IMG/VR virus record: IMGVR_UViG_3300007734_000955
Location: 1 to 26,357 of that record
Direction: 5' to 3' (one strand)
DNA length: 26,357 bases
Source: a virus
The notes under the pieces were generated by a model. That model was not told where the DNA came from. It searched no databases and saw only the letters and a program-made list of their open reading frames with translations. Below, in pieces: positions 13,526 through 22,105 of the stretch; within the stretch, counting starts at the first letter, position 1; each line of letters starts with the position of its first letter. The translations under genes were made by a program, and so were the position numbers.

Positions 13526-13693
13526 ATGGATGAAATACTCACATCAGTAAAAGTTAACAAAGAAATATTTGACACTTTTAAAATAGAATGCATTAAACGT
13601 AAATTTTCTTTAAATAAGCTTGTAAATCGAGCAATGGATTTATATCTTAACTCAGAAGAATTTAGAAAACAAGTTACCAATCACAATAAATAA
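13526..13693 (+). CDS. Ribbon-helix-helix DNA-binding protein
   Basis: A 55-residue protein with an Arc/MetJ-like layout: a short strand (TSVKVNK) followed by two helices (EIFDTFKIECIKRK, then SLNKLVNRAMDLYLNSEE). Such proteins dimerise, insert the strand pair into the DNA major groove and usually repress transcription. Start is the ATG at 13526 after ACTACT. An AT-rich ATACATATATTTATATATAA lies about 15-35 bases before it and may be both promoter and operator. It sits just before the glycosyltransferase block, so it is a candidate regulator of that block. Confidence 0.65.
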   Translation: MDEILTSVKVNKEIFDTFKIECIKRKFSLNKLVNRAMDLYLNSEEFRKQVTNHNK

Positions 13694-13709
13694 ACACTAA
13701 ACAAGTTAT

Positions 13710-15155
13710 ATGAATTCAAGTTTTGCCTATTTGCCTCAAAATGAGAGGAAAAAAATCATGCTCATTTGTGACGACATTCGAGTACACTCAGGAGTAGCAA
13801 CTGTTGCTCGAGAAATGGTTCTTAACACAGCCCAACACTTCAACTGGATACAAGTTGCAGGAGCACTAAACCATCCAGACAAGGGTAAAAAATTAGACAT
13901 TTCTCAAGACACTAATCTTAACACAGGATTGACAGACAGTTCAATTGCCATTTATCCAGTAGATGGATATGGTGACGCTAATTTAATTAGACAACTTATT
14001 AAAATTGAAAAACCTGACGCTGTATTTTTAATCACTGATCCAAGATATTTCATTTGGCTGTTTCAAATTGAAAATGAAATTAGAAGAAAAATTCCCATTG
14101 TTTACTTAAACATTTGGGACAACTATCCAGCTCCAATGTACAACAGACCATACTATGAAGCATGTGATGCATTGTTAGGCATTTCTAAACAAACTGTAAA
14201 CATCAACAAGTTAGTGTTAGGAGATAAAGTAAAAGATAAAATAATTGAATATGTGCCTCATGGATTAAATCATGATTTATTCAGACCTTTTTCCAATGAG
14301 GAAAAGAAAAATCCTGAATATGTTAAATTTAAAAATGAAATGTTTAAAGGAAAAGAATATGACTTTGTTTTATTTTTCAACTCAAGAAACATTCGCAGAA
14401 AACAAATTCCAGACACTTTACTAGCATATAAATTGTTCATTGATGAATTGCCTAAAGAAAAAGCAAAACGTTGTGCTATAATGTTACACACTCAAATATG
14501 TGACGACAATGGAACAGATTTAGCAGCAGTAAAAGAATACTTATTTAGTGACGATGAAAAATACAACATTTTGTTTTCACCAGGAATGTTAAATCCTCAA
14601 CAAATGAGCTATTTATACAACTTAACAGACGCTCAAATATTGTTAACAAGCAATGAAGGTTGGGGATTAGCATTAACAGAAGCCATTTTATGTGGAAATG
14701 TAATTGTAGCAAATGTAACAGGAGGAATGCAAGACCAAATGCGTTTTGTAAAAGATAAAAAATGGATGGAATTAGACGCTGATTTTCCTTCCAACCACAA
14801 TGGCACAGTTAAAGAACATGGAGAATGGGCCTTTCCAGTATTTCCAACTAGCAGATCAATTCAAGGTTCTCCTATTACTCCATACATTTGGGACGACAGA
14901 TGCACAGCTGAAAATGCAGCATTACAAATTAAAGCAGTTTATGACTTAAGTAAAGAAGAACGTAAAGCAAGAGGATTGAAAGGTAGACAATGGGCTTTAA
15001 GTGATGAAGCAGGATTAACAGGAGAAAAAATGGGTCAAAGAATCATTAAATATTTAGACATTTTGTTTTCAACTTGGAAGCCAAGAGCAAAATTTGAACT
15101 TATCAACACCAAAAATGTAGAAAAAAGAGTATTAAATCATAAAATTATATATTAA
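13710..15155 (+). CDS. GT4-type glycosyltransferase (GT-B fold)
   Basis: A 481-residue retaining-type glycosyltransferase, likely cytoplasmic. The N-terminal Rossmann lobe opens with KKIMLICDDIRVHSGVATVA. The C-terminal lobe carries the EX7E motif in SNEGWGLALTEAILCG, whose glutamates bind the sugar nucleotide. No membrane segment or signal peptide is seen, so the acceptor is probably a protein, DNA or a soluble glycan. Asn codons are a mix of AAC and AAT, closer to the replication genes than the later members of the block, so this may be a resident gene. Start after AACAAGTTATATG, a near match to the AAAGTTATG motif with the ATG displaced by two bases. Confidence 0.85.
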   Translation: MNSSFAYLPQNERKKIMLICDDIRVHSGVATVAREMVLNTAQHFNWIQVAGALNHPDKGKKLDISQDTNLNTGLTDSSIAIYPVDGYGDANLIRQLIKIEKPDAVFLITDPRYFIWLFQIENEIRRKIPIVYLNIWDNYPAPMYNRPYYEACDALLGISKQTVNINKLVLGDKVKDKIIEYVPHGLNHDLFRPFSNEEKKNPEYVKFKNEMFKGKEYDFVLFFNSRNIRRKQIPDTLLAYKLFIDELPKEKAKRCAIMLHTQICDDNGTDLAAVKEYLFSDDEKYNILFSPGMLNPQQMSYLYNLTDAQILLTSNEGWGLALTEAILCGNVIVANVTGGMQDQMRFVKDKKWMELDADFPSNHNGTVKEHGEWAFPVFPTSRSIQGSPITPYIWDDRCTAENAALQIKAVYDLSKEERKARGLKGRQWALSDEAGLTGEKMGQRIIKYLDILFSTWKPRAKFELINTKNVEKRVLNHKIIY

Positions 15156-15835
15156 TGAAATTATTAAAATTATTATTAGAAATATACAAAGAAGAATATA
15201 ATTTAAATTTAACAGAAGGTTTAATTAAAACTACAAATATAGGAAAAACTCTAAACATTTTAGAAAAAAAATATTCTTCAAAATTTATATTTTCTAAATC
15301 TAAAAATTCATTTTCTATTAAGACTTTTAGTACTGACATAAATGCTTTAAACAATGGAATTATTAAAGATGCAAATAATTTAGGATGGTTTCCTTCATAT
15401 GTAGAAACAGAAGAATACACAGGTAAATGGAATGAAAAATATTTTAAAGAAGGTGAAATTAAGTTAAGATTTGAAGCCAAATTTGATGAAGAAATAGTTG
15501 AAAACATACCGGATATTTTATACCATATTACTCCAACTCAAAATGCTGATAAAATTTTAAAAATAGGACTAGTTCCTAAATCAAGATCAAAAGCATCATA
15601 TCATCCTGACAGAGTTTATTTATCTAAAGATTTAAAAGATGTAGAAAATTTAGGTGAAATGTTTTTTCAAAAAACAGGAATAAATGATTGGACAATATTA
15701 AAAATAAAAACAGATATGGTTCCTGGGGATTATTTAAAACTATATACTGATCCTAATTATAAACAAGGATATTATACATTAAATAACATACCTTCACAAG
15801 CAATAGAAAAAATTAAAGATATAAACATTAAATAA
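15155..15835 (+). CDS. Possible ADP-ribosyltransferase-fold protein with leader-like N-terminus
   Basis: The product has 226 residues. The C-terminal half has the pattern of the Tpt1/KptA and DarT-like ART fold: ILYHITPTQNADKILKIGLV (121-140) with His124, then HPDRVYLSKDL (150-160), and a closing GYYTLNNIPSQAIEKI. The first 110 residues are a separate domain I cannot name. The start, MKLLKLLLEIYKEEYNLNLT followed by EGL, is helical with an LTE site, loosely like the leaders at 875 and 1441. T4 packages an ART (Alt) into its head with a cleaved leader. A head-packaged effector here is a hypothesis. AAT-rich and placed between two glycosyltransferases, it looks inserted. Confidence 0.55.
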   Translation: MKLLKLLLEIYKEEYNLNLTEGLIKTTNIGKTLNILEKKYSSKFIFSKSKNSFSIKTFSTDINALNNGIIKDANNLGWFPSYVETEEYTGKWNEKYFKEGEIKLRFEAKFDEEIVENIPDILYHITPTQNADKILKIGLVPKSRSKASYHPDRVYLSKDLKDVENLGEMFFQKTGINDWTILKIKTDMVPGDYLKLYTDPNYKQGYYTLNNIPSQAIEKIKDINIK

Positions 15836-15840
15836 AATTT

Positions 15841-17178
15841 ATGAATAGTAAAAATACATGCGTAATCTACGCACCAGTAGATACATTATCAGGTTACGGT
15901 TCTCGATCTCGAGACACAGTTAAATCAATCATTGAATTGAAAAAAGATGAATGGGATTTTAAAATTATACCTTGCAATTGGGGAAACACTCCAAATGGAT
16001 TTATTGAAGACAATCCTGAATGGCATTTTTTAAACAAATATCTTTATCCACAACAACTTACCACTCAGCCAGATGTTATGATTTGGATTACTGTGCCAAA
16101 TGAATTTCAAAAAGTAGGAAAATACAACATTGGCATAACTGCAGGTTTAGAAATAAACATGGTACCTGCTGAATGGATTGAAGGAATGAACAGAATGGAC
16201 TTAACATTAGTGTCATCAGAACATTCTAAAAAAGCATTTTTAGCGTCTAAATTTCAAAAAGTAAATGACACAACAAAACAAGTAGAAAGTATTGTTGAAA
16301 TGAAAACACCTATTGAAGTAATATTTGAAGGTGTTGACACAAACATTTACAAACACTTAGAAGTGCCTAACAAAAAAATAGGCAACCTAGATTCAATTTC
16401 TGAAGATTTTTGCTACTTGTTTTTAGGACATTGGCTTCCAGGTGACTTAGGAGAAGACAGAAAAAATGTAGGACTGCTAATTAAAGCATTTATAGAAACA
16501 TTTAAAAATAAAAAAGTAAAACCTGCTCTTATTTTAAAAACATCTTTAGTAGGTTCATCATACATGGAACGTGATGAAATTTTAAAAAGAATTGAACAAA
16601 TTAAATCAACATGTGCCACTGTAGACATGCCTAACATTTACTTGTTACATGGAGAATTTACAGATGAGGAAATAAATGAATTGTACAACCATCCAAAAGT
16701 AAAGGCAATGGTTTCACTAACTAAAGGCGAAGGATTTGGAAGACCACTACTTGAGTTTACTCAAAGTAAAAAGCCAATTATAACAACAAATTTCAGTGGT
16801 CATTTAGATTTTTTAAAGCCAGAATTTACAACTTTAATCAATGGTGTTTTAACGCCTGTTCATCCAAGTGCTGCAAACAATATGTTGTTGAAAGAAGGTT
16901 CATGGTTTTCACCTGACACAGGTCAAGTAGGATTTTACTTAAAAGACATGTTTGAAAATTATAAAAATTATGTTGATGGAGGAAAAAGGCAAGGATTTTA
17001 CTGTAAACAAAATTTCTCATTTGAAAAAATGACTGAAAAAATGTCTGAGTATCTTAAACGCATTCCTGAATTTCCAAAACAAATACAATTAAAATTACCT
17101 CAACTTCGTAAAATAGAGTTGCCTTCTTTAAAGAAAATTGAACATAAAAATTTAGAAAATATTACAAATCCAAAATAA
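15841..17178 (+). CDS. GT4-type glycosyltransferase (GT-B fold)
   Basis: A 445-residue glycosyltransferase with an N-terminal lobe starting NTCVIYAPVDTLSGYGSRSR and a C-terminal lobe with the EX7E motif in LTKGEGFGRPLLEFTQSKK. The C-terminal 30 residues are a Lys/Leu/Pro-rich tail (about 410-445) with tandem-like LPQLRKIELPSLKKIE repeats, perhaps for binding a partner. No membrane segment. It is distantly like the 13710 enzyme in layout but not a recent duplicate. It directly follows the possible ART gene. Confidence 0.85.
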   Translation: MNSKNTCVIYAPVDTLSGYGSRSRDTVKSIIELKKDEWDFKIIPCNWGNTPNGFIEDNPEWHFLNKYLYPQQLTTQPDVMIWITVPNEFQKVGKYNIGITAGLEINMVPAEWIEGMNRMDLTLVSSEHSKKAFLASKFQKVNDTTKQVESIVEMKTPIEVIFEGVDTNIYKHLEVPNKKIGNLDSISEDFCYLFLGHWLPGDLGEDRKNVGLLIKAFIETFKNKKVKPALILKTSLVGSSYMERDEILKRIEQIKSTCATVDMPNIYLLHGEFTDEEINELYNHPKVKAMVSLTKGEGFGRPLLEFTQSKKPIITTNFSGHLDFLKPEFTTLINGVLTPVHPSAANNMLLKEGSWFSPDTGQVGFYLKDMFENYKNYVDGGKRQGFYCKQNFSFEKMTEKMSEYLKRIPEFPKQIQLKLPQLRKIELPSLKKIEHKNLENITNPK

Positions 17179-17179
17179 A

Positions 17180-17719
17180 ATGGAACGATTCGATGAATCC
17201 AGATTAATAGAAATTTTATTTATGGAGGATTGTAAATTATTAAGAAAAGGTTCTTTATCAGAATATTACGAAAGAGCTAATACTCAACTATTAGAATTTC
17301 TTAATCCTAGTCTATCATATCCATATGAAGTAGTTGATAGAGATAAAGGCCAAAAAATGTATAAAGTAAAACATGAAGAAGATCCTACATTTGTTGTAAC
17401 TCTAAAACGTGAAGGAATAAATAATAATCATTATTGGGTTATAGATTTTTATTTTCCTGAAACAGAAAAAGGATATGAAAAACAACAAGGACTAAGAGGA
17501 GAAAATTATTTAGACACATTGTGTAAAATCTTCAAAGATGAAATTTTACCTTACCTAGAAAAGTCAGAATATGGAACTTTGTATTTCAAACCATATACTA
17601 ATGATAGTGATGGTGGAGTAAGAAAAAAAGTATTTAGAAAAATAGTAGATAAATTTCTTCCTAAAGATAAGTTTGGTTTTGAAGAGAAAGATAATAATTT
17701 TATAATAAAAAGAAAATAA
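17180..17719 (+). CDS. Unknown protein, 179 residues
   Basis: An unrecognised protein, one base after the previous stop. The N-terminus is helical (MERFDESRLIEILFMEDCKL), the middle is strand-rich (PTFVVTLKREG, HYWVIDFYFPE), and the C-terminal part has TLYFKPYTNDSDGGVRKKVF followed by a helix. The last segment looks like a conserved functional site, but I cannot assign it. Asn and Asp codons are mainly AAT and GAT, so it fits the accessory class, as does the gene at 15155. Confidence 0.7.
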   Translation: MERFDESRLIEILFMEDCKLLRKGSLSEYYERANTQLLEFLNPSLSYPYEVVDRDKGQKMYKVKHEEDPTFVVTLKREGINNNHYWVIDFYFPETEKGYEKQQGLRGENYLDTLCKIFKDEILPYLEKSEYGTLYFKPYTNDSDGGVRKKVFRKIVDKFLPKDKFGFEEKDNNFIIKRK

Positions 17720-17738
17720 ACAAACAAAACAAAAAAAT

Positions 17739-18200
17739 ATGAAAGACAACTTAATTATATGTAAACACTGCTCCTCAGATGCATGCTATGTTGTAGAAAA
17801 CTCTACGTCAATAAAAACATATTCTTGCTTTGGATGTGGATTCACAACAAACTCTTTAATGAAAGAAGGAGAGGAATTTTACACTCAACAACTAGAAGTA
17901 CTACCTGAACTTTACAAAGATTCAACATTTAAAGATGAAGACAACTTAATATGGATGCCTACTACTATAAACGTACCACAACAAGGTATGGTATTTTACA
18001 ATGGCACATCTAAAGAAAATGCTAAATGGGCAGGAGTAAAAGCTGTTGAAGTAACAGAGGAGGAAAAAGCAAAATATCCAATTAAAAGCAAACCAGGAGA
18101 ATTTTACAAATGGAGAATGGACATGACAACTATGAAGTCTTTTGAAATGAAAGATTTTATAAGTGCTTTAGAATATATAAATGTATTTAACAACTTGTGA
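17739..18200 (+). CDS. Zinc-ribbon protein
   Basis: A 153-residue protein with an N-terminal zinc ribbon: CxxC at Cys8 and Cys11 (ICKHCSS) and again at Cys30 and Cys33 (SCFGCGF). The remainder has two or three strands and a helix, including MVFYNGTSKENAKWAGVKAV and a charged KSKPGEFYKWRMDM, with no recognised enzyme motif. The ribbon could bind nucleic acid or a protein. Downstream lies a homing endonuclease region, and TTGTGATC at the stop is repeated at 18207-18214, possibly a trace of that insertion. Confidence 0.75.
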   Translation: MKDNLIICKHCSSDACYVVENSTSIKTYSCFGCGFTTNSLMKEGEEFYTQQLEVLPELYKDSTFKDEDNLIWMPTTINVPQQGMVFYNGTSKENAKWAGVKAVEVTEEEKAKYPIKSKPGEFYKWRMDMTTMKSFEMKDFISALEYINVFNNL

Positions 18201-18229
18201 TCCTTTTTGTGATCTTTATAAACTCTACA

Positions 18230-18240
18230 ATATTTATAAT
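18230..18240 (+). promoter_or_regulatory. ATATTTATAAT element before third homing endonuclease
   Basis: ATATTTATAAT matches the core of the elements at 9352 and 12630, but the ATG at 18243 is only two bases away. If it is a promoter, transcription would start inside the first codons, so it may instead mark the edge of the mobile unit. Confidence 0.35.
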
Positions 18241-18242
18241 CG

Positions 18243-18389
18243 ATGGGAAGAATTAAAAAATATTTAACACCTGAAGAAAAACAGGCAGCTAAAACTAATG
18301 CTTCCAAAAGATATTATTGGAAAAATAAAGAACAAGAAGATGAAAAAGCAAGACAGCGGTATAATAAAAAAAGAATGTCAAACTTGTAA
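18243..18389 (+). pseudogene. N-terminal part of a homing endonuclease, out of frame with the rest
   Basis: A 48-codon frame begins MGRIKKYLTPEEKQAAKTNA and ends in a basic Arg/Lys/Tyr-rich helix, a familiar N-terminus of phage homing endonucleases. It stops at 18387-18389 while the zinc-finger part of the next frame is already under way. Removing one A from the A7 run at 18366-18372 would read RYNKK straight into ECQTCNIKF and give one enzyme of about 243 residues. So the gene is probably frameshifted, or the base count in the run is wrong. Confidence 0.6.
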
Positions 18390-18972
18390 TATAAAATTTA
18401 TTTCTTTTTTAAGTGATAAAAGAAAATTTTGTAGTAGAAAATGTTTTGAAAGAAGGAGAAAAAATTCTATATGTAAAGGATGTGGTGTAGAATTTTATAT
18501 TCCTGGAGAACCTAATATGAAATACCATGATCAAAGTTGTTATCATAAAACTGGAAACAAAGGAGTTTATAAAATAGGACATACATTGAATCAAGGTAAG
18601 ACACATTCTGATGTTACTAAGGATAAAATGTCTTTAACCCATAGGATCAACAGAAGTCTTCTTGTAAAAGGAACTATTCAATTTCCAAATTTTAATCATA
18701 TAGCATGTCAAATTATAGAAGAATATGGTAAACAAAATGGGTATATATTTCAGCACGCTTTAAATGGTGGAGAGTTTTATATAAAACAGCTTGGATATTG
18801 GGTTGATGGTTATGATAAAGAAAAAAACATAGTTATAGAATATCAAGAAAAATGGCATTTAACTCCTAAACATATAGAAAAAGATAAAAAACGAAAAGAA
18901 GAAATAATTAAAACTTTGAATTGTAAATTTATTTATTTATATTATAATAATAAAATAGAAATATGGGAATAA
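18340..18972 (+). CDS. Vsr/EDxHD-like homing endonuclease with zinc fingers
   Basis: From the ATG at 18340 this encodes 210 residues. Two treble-clef-type zinc clusters lie at Cys13/16/31/35 and Cys45/48/67. The C-terminal nuclease core WVDGYDKEKNIVIEYQEKWH followed by HIEKDKKRKEEI matches PD-(D/E)XK enzymes of the Vsr/EDxHD type, with Asp, Glu-x-x-Glu-Lys, His, Asp and Arg in order. The natural start may be at 18243 in another frame, so the protein may be N-terminally damaged while its catalytic half is intact. It is AAT-rich. It overlaps the next gene by 10 bases, so the downstream gene start lies within its last codons. Confidence 0.75.
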   Translation: MKKQDSGIIKKECQTCNIKFISFLSDKRKFCSRKCFERRRKNSICKGCGVEFYIPGEPNMKYHDQSCYHKTGNKGVYKIGHTLNQGKTHSDVTKDKMSLTHRINRSLLVKGTIQFPNFNHIACQIIEEYGKQNGYIFQHALNGGEFYIKQLGYWVDGYDKEKNIVIEYQEKWHLTPKHIEKDKKRKEEIIKTLNCKFIYLYYNNKIEIWE

Positions 18973-19598
18973 AGGTGTCATATGGGATTACAGTTTGTAA
19001 TGAGCTGGAGGAAATAATACGACTACTTGATTTTCTTCTTACTAATAAACGAAAACAAGATGAAATTGTTGTGTTAATGGATACAACAAAAGCTAATGAA
19101 CAATTAATATCAACACTGCGTCATTATGAAATGTACAACCTGGATCACATGGTTGTATTTCCAGGAGAGTTTGCAGGACACTTTGCTGATTGGAAAAACA
19201 AATTAACATCTTACTGTTCAGGAGATTACATAGTAAATATTGATGCAGATGAATATCCACACCCAGATCTTATAAAAGACATACCATCAATACTAGAAAC
19301 TAACCCTCATGTAGAGGTTTTTTTAGTGCCTAGAGTAAATACAGTACAAGGTCTAACTCAAGAACATATTGATAAGTGGGGATGGTATGTAAATCAAGAT
19401 GGATGGGTAAACTTTCCTGATTTTCAATGGAGAATTTATAAAAACAAACCTGAAATAGTTTGGAAAAATAAAGTACATGAAGTGCTTACTGGGTATAAAG
19501 ATTTTTCTTATCTTCCATCAGATGAAACTTATGCATTGATGCATCCAAAAACAATTGAAAAGCAAGAAAAACAAAACAATTTTTATGATACATTATGA
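18963..19598 (+). CDS. GT2-type glycosyltransferase (GT-A fold)
   Basis: A 211-residue inverting-type glycosyltransferase. It starts with a Rossmann strand and loop (VSYGITVCNELEEIIRLL), has EIVVLMDTTK, and the metal-binding DxD in YIVNIDADEYPHPDL. A typical C-terminal acceptor region follows (FQWRIYKNKPEIVWKNKVHE). It is short for GT2 but covers the core. The start sits within the homing endonuclease stop region. The stop overlaps the methyltransferase start by ATGA, opening a tightly coupled run of eight genes to 25694. Confidence 0.85.
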   Translation: MGIKVSYGITVCNELEEIIRLLDFLLTNKRKQDEIVVLMDTTKANEQLISTLRHYEMYNLDHMVVFPGEFAGHFADWKNKLTSYCSGDYIVNIDADEYPHPDLIKDIPSILETNPHVEVFLVPRVNTVQGLTQEHIDKWGWYVNQDGWVNFPDFQWRIYKNKPEIVWKNKVHEVLTGYKDFSYLPSDETYALMHPKTIEKQEKQNNFYDTL

Positions 19599-20326
19599 TC
19601 TCAGAACTATTTTCTAACGAAGACGGAAATTTTATTGTTTTCCCAAATGACGCTATAGCCCAACATATTAAATCAAGAAGATCTTGGGAACCACATTTTA
19701 AACAACTTATAGATATTTTTATTAAACCTGGAGATACTGTTATTGATTGTGGAGCAAATTTTGGTTACAACTCAGTATTAATGGGTAAAAAACTTAACAA
19801 TAAAGGTTTATTAATAGCTTTTGAACCCCAAAGAATAATATATCAACAATTGAATGGTAATTTAATTATAAACAATATATTTAATTCTATTACTTACCAA
19901 TCAGCATTAGGGAATAATAATGAACCCACAACCATGACTTCTGTTAACTATGACTCAACATGGATAAATATTGGAGACACATCTATTGGAGATGGAGGAG
20001 AAGAAGTAAGTGTCTATAAATTAGATGATTTTATTTTAGATAATGTAAATTTTATAAAAATAGATGTTCAAGGATATGAATTATTTACTCTTGAAGGAGC
20101 TAAAAATTTAATTGCAACATATCTTCCTGATTTGTTTATTGAGATTGAACCTCATCAATTAATAAAATTTGATATAAGTAGTGATCAATTAATAGATTAT
20201 ATAAAGTCATTTGGATATAAAATTTTTAAAATTAATAATGAATATCCGTGTGATCATATTTGTACTGTTAATAATATAGATAAAATAGAACTATTAAAAA
20301 AGATTTTACCATTAATTGAAGTATAA
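19595..20326 (+). CDS. FkbM-family SAM methyltransferase
   Basis: The product has 243 residues. SAM-binding motif I is VIDCGANFGYNSVLMGKK (about 50-67), followed by FEPQ and the FkbM signature FIKIDVQGYELFTLEGA. FkbM enzymes O-methylate sugars and polyketides, so here it probably methylates a sugar hydroxyl of the glycan made by its neighbours. ATGA overlap with the upstream glycosyltransferase. Asn codons are almost all AAT. Confidence 0.88.
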   Translation: MISELFSNEDGNFIVFPNDAIAQHIKSRRSWEPHFKQLIDIFIKPGDTVIDCGANFGYNSVLMGKKLNNKGLLIAFEPQRIIYQQLNGNLIINNIFNSITYQSALGNNNEPTTMTSVNYDSTWINIGDTSIGDGGEEVSVYKLDDFILDNVNFIKIDVQGYELFTLEGAKNLIATYLPDLFIEIEPHQLIKFDISSDQLIDYIKSFGYKIFKINNEYPCDHICTVNNIDKIELLKKILPLIEV

Positions 20327-20327
20327 T

Positions 20328-21248
20328 ATGAAAACAGTTTTGTTTTTTGACCCTAATTTAAATGAAAGAGGAACTAGTATAGCCACATATGATTATGCTC
20401 ATTTTAATGAAACTATTTTAGGAAATAAATCTATTATTGTATCATTAAAAACGTCAGAATTAAAAAGTTATGAAAAATTTAAAAATAGATTTCCAACATT
20501 ATTGTTTGACTCATTTAAAGATATTCAAACTTTTCCTTGTGATTATTTTTATTCTTTAAAATATGGATTTAATGATAATCAATCACATTTAGATGCTAAA
20601 AATCTAGTTCATGTAGTATTCCCATCATATGATCCACATGGTAGTGTTTATGCTTATGTTTCTGAATGGTTAGCTAAAAATCATGGGGGTAATTCCCCAT
20701 ATGTCCCTCATATGATAAATTTACCTGATGTTAAAGAAGATTTTAAAGAGTTTTTTAATATTAAAGATAAATTAGTAATAGGATGGTATGGTGGAAGTAA
20801 TTTTGAAATACCTTTTGCCCAAAAAGCTGTTACAGATATAGCTAAAATTAGAAAAGATATTATGTTTCTTTTTATGAATCAAAAACCATTTTGTGATATA
20901 GATAATGTTTTATTCATTGAGGGTACTACAGATCAAGAACAAAAAGTAGTTTTTATAAATACATGCAATGCTATGATTCATGCTCGTGAAAGAGGAGAAA
21001 CATTTGGTTTAGCAATAGGAGAATTTTCAACTAAAAACAAACCTGTAATTACATATTTTAATTCCGAAGAACGTAATCATATAAATGTATTAAGAGATAA
21101 AGGGATGTATTACAACGATTATGGCTCATTATGTAATATATTATCAAATATTCAAAAATCAGATATAGAAAATAAAGAATGGAATTGTTACCAAAATTTC
21201 ACCCCAGAAAATATAATAAAACAATTCGATAAAGTATTTTTAATATGA
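20328..21248 (+). CDS. GT4-like glycosyltransferase (GT-B fold)
   Basis: A 306-residue protein. The start is the ATG at 20328, one base after the upstream stop, in preference to an in-frame TTG at 20316. IGWYGGSNFEIPF starts the C-terminal lobe and HARERGETFGLAIGEFS contains the EX7E motif for the sugar nucleotide. The N-terminal lobe is short. I count only two AAC among about thirty Asn codons, in contrast to the replication genes. ATGA overlap with the next gene. Confidence 0.8.
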   Translation: MKTVLFFDPNLNERGTSIATYDYAHFNETILGNKSIIVSLKTSELKSYEKFKNRFPTLLFDSFKDIQTFPCDYFYSLKYGFNDNQSHLDAKNLVHVVFPSYDPHGSVYAYVSEWLAKNHGGNSPYVPHMINLPDVKEDFKEFFNIKDKLVIGWYGGSNFEIPFAQKAVTDIAKIRKDIMFLFMNQKPFCDIDNVLFIEGTTDQEQKVVFINTCNAMIHARERGETFGLAIGEFSTKNKPVITYFNSEERNHINVLRDKGMYYNDYGSLCNILSNIQKSDIENKEWNCYQNFTPENIIKQFDKVFLI

Positions 21249-22105
21249 AAATATTATATATAACTAACCATCAGAGTATCCGTAAATCAGGTGGATTCAT
21301 AAATGATTATCTAAATGATATTGTTTTTTATGGCTTAACTGAATTAGAAAATATTGAAGTAGTAGATAGCACTCCTATTGTTCATTTATATAAAGAAAAT
21401 CAAGACAAAATCCCACAAAATTTATTATGGGGTAAAGGTTTTACTTCTACTTATCTTATATATAAAGATAATGTTGATAGAACTAATATAGAGGAAAAAA
21501 TTAAAGACAAATACTTTGACTTAATAATTTACGGGACATTAAATAGATGTTTAGATTACTATGATATAGTTTCTAAAACATATCCTAACAATAAAGTATT
21601 TTTAATTGATGGAGCAGACGACACATCTATACATCCTCTTAGCAATACTCACCCCTATTTTAAACGAGAATTAATATCAAACGAATTTATTCCTATTCAT
21701 TTTGCAATACCAGAATGTAAAATAGCTTTAAATCAATTAGACAAAACTCAAGAATATGGCACTATAATTCCAGGACAAGACGGATATAAATTTGATATAG
21801 AACAAGAATACTATAACGACTATAATAAATCTTATTTCGGTGTAACTATGAAAAAAGCAGGATGGGATTGTATGAGACATTATGAAATACTAGCTAACAA
21901 TTGTATTCCATATTTTGTAGACTTACATGAATGTCCTAAAAATACCTTAACTAATCTTCCAAAAGAATTATTATTAGAGGCTAGAGAATTAGCTTTTAAT
22001 TTTGATGAGCAAAAATATTTTGATACATTAAAAGTATTACATTCATATACTAAAGAAAATTTAACCACCAAATCACTAGCCAAATATATTTTAAATTATG
22101 TATAA
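21245..22105 (+). CDS. Glycosyltransferase-like protein
   Basis: A 286-residue protein that starts as a Rossmann-type strand-loop (MKILYITNHQSIRKSGGFIN). It contains YFDLIIYGTLNR and a C-terminal YFGVTMKKAGWDCMRHYEIL region ending NNCIPYF, which resembles the nucleotide-sugar lobe of GT-B enzymes, in the manner of exostosin-like or GT1-like proteins. No EX7E motif. Its place in the cluster supports the call, but the donor and acceptor are unknown. Overlaps the next gene by eight bases. Confidence 0.6.
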   Translation: MKILYITNHQSIRKSGGFINDYLNDIVFYGLTELENIEVVDSTPIVHLYKENQDKIPQNLLWGKGFTSTYLIYKDNVDRTNIEEKIKDKYFDLIIYGTLNRCLDYYDIVSKTYPNNKVFLIDGADDTSIHPLSNTHPYFKRELISNEFIPIHFAIPECKIALNQLDKTQEYGTIIPGQDGYKFDIEQEYYNDYNKSYFGVTMKKAGWDCMRHYEILANNCIPYFVDLHECPKNTLTNLPKELLLEARELAFNFDEQKYFDTLKVLHSYTKENLTTKSLAKYILNYV

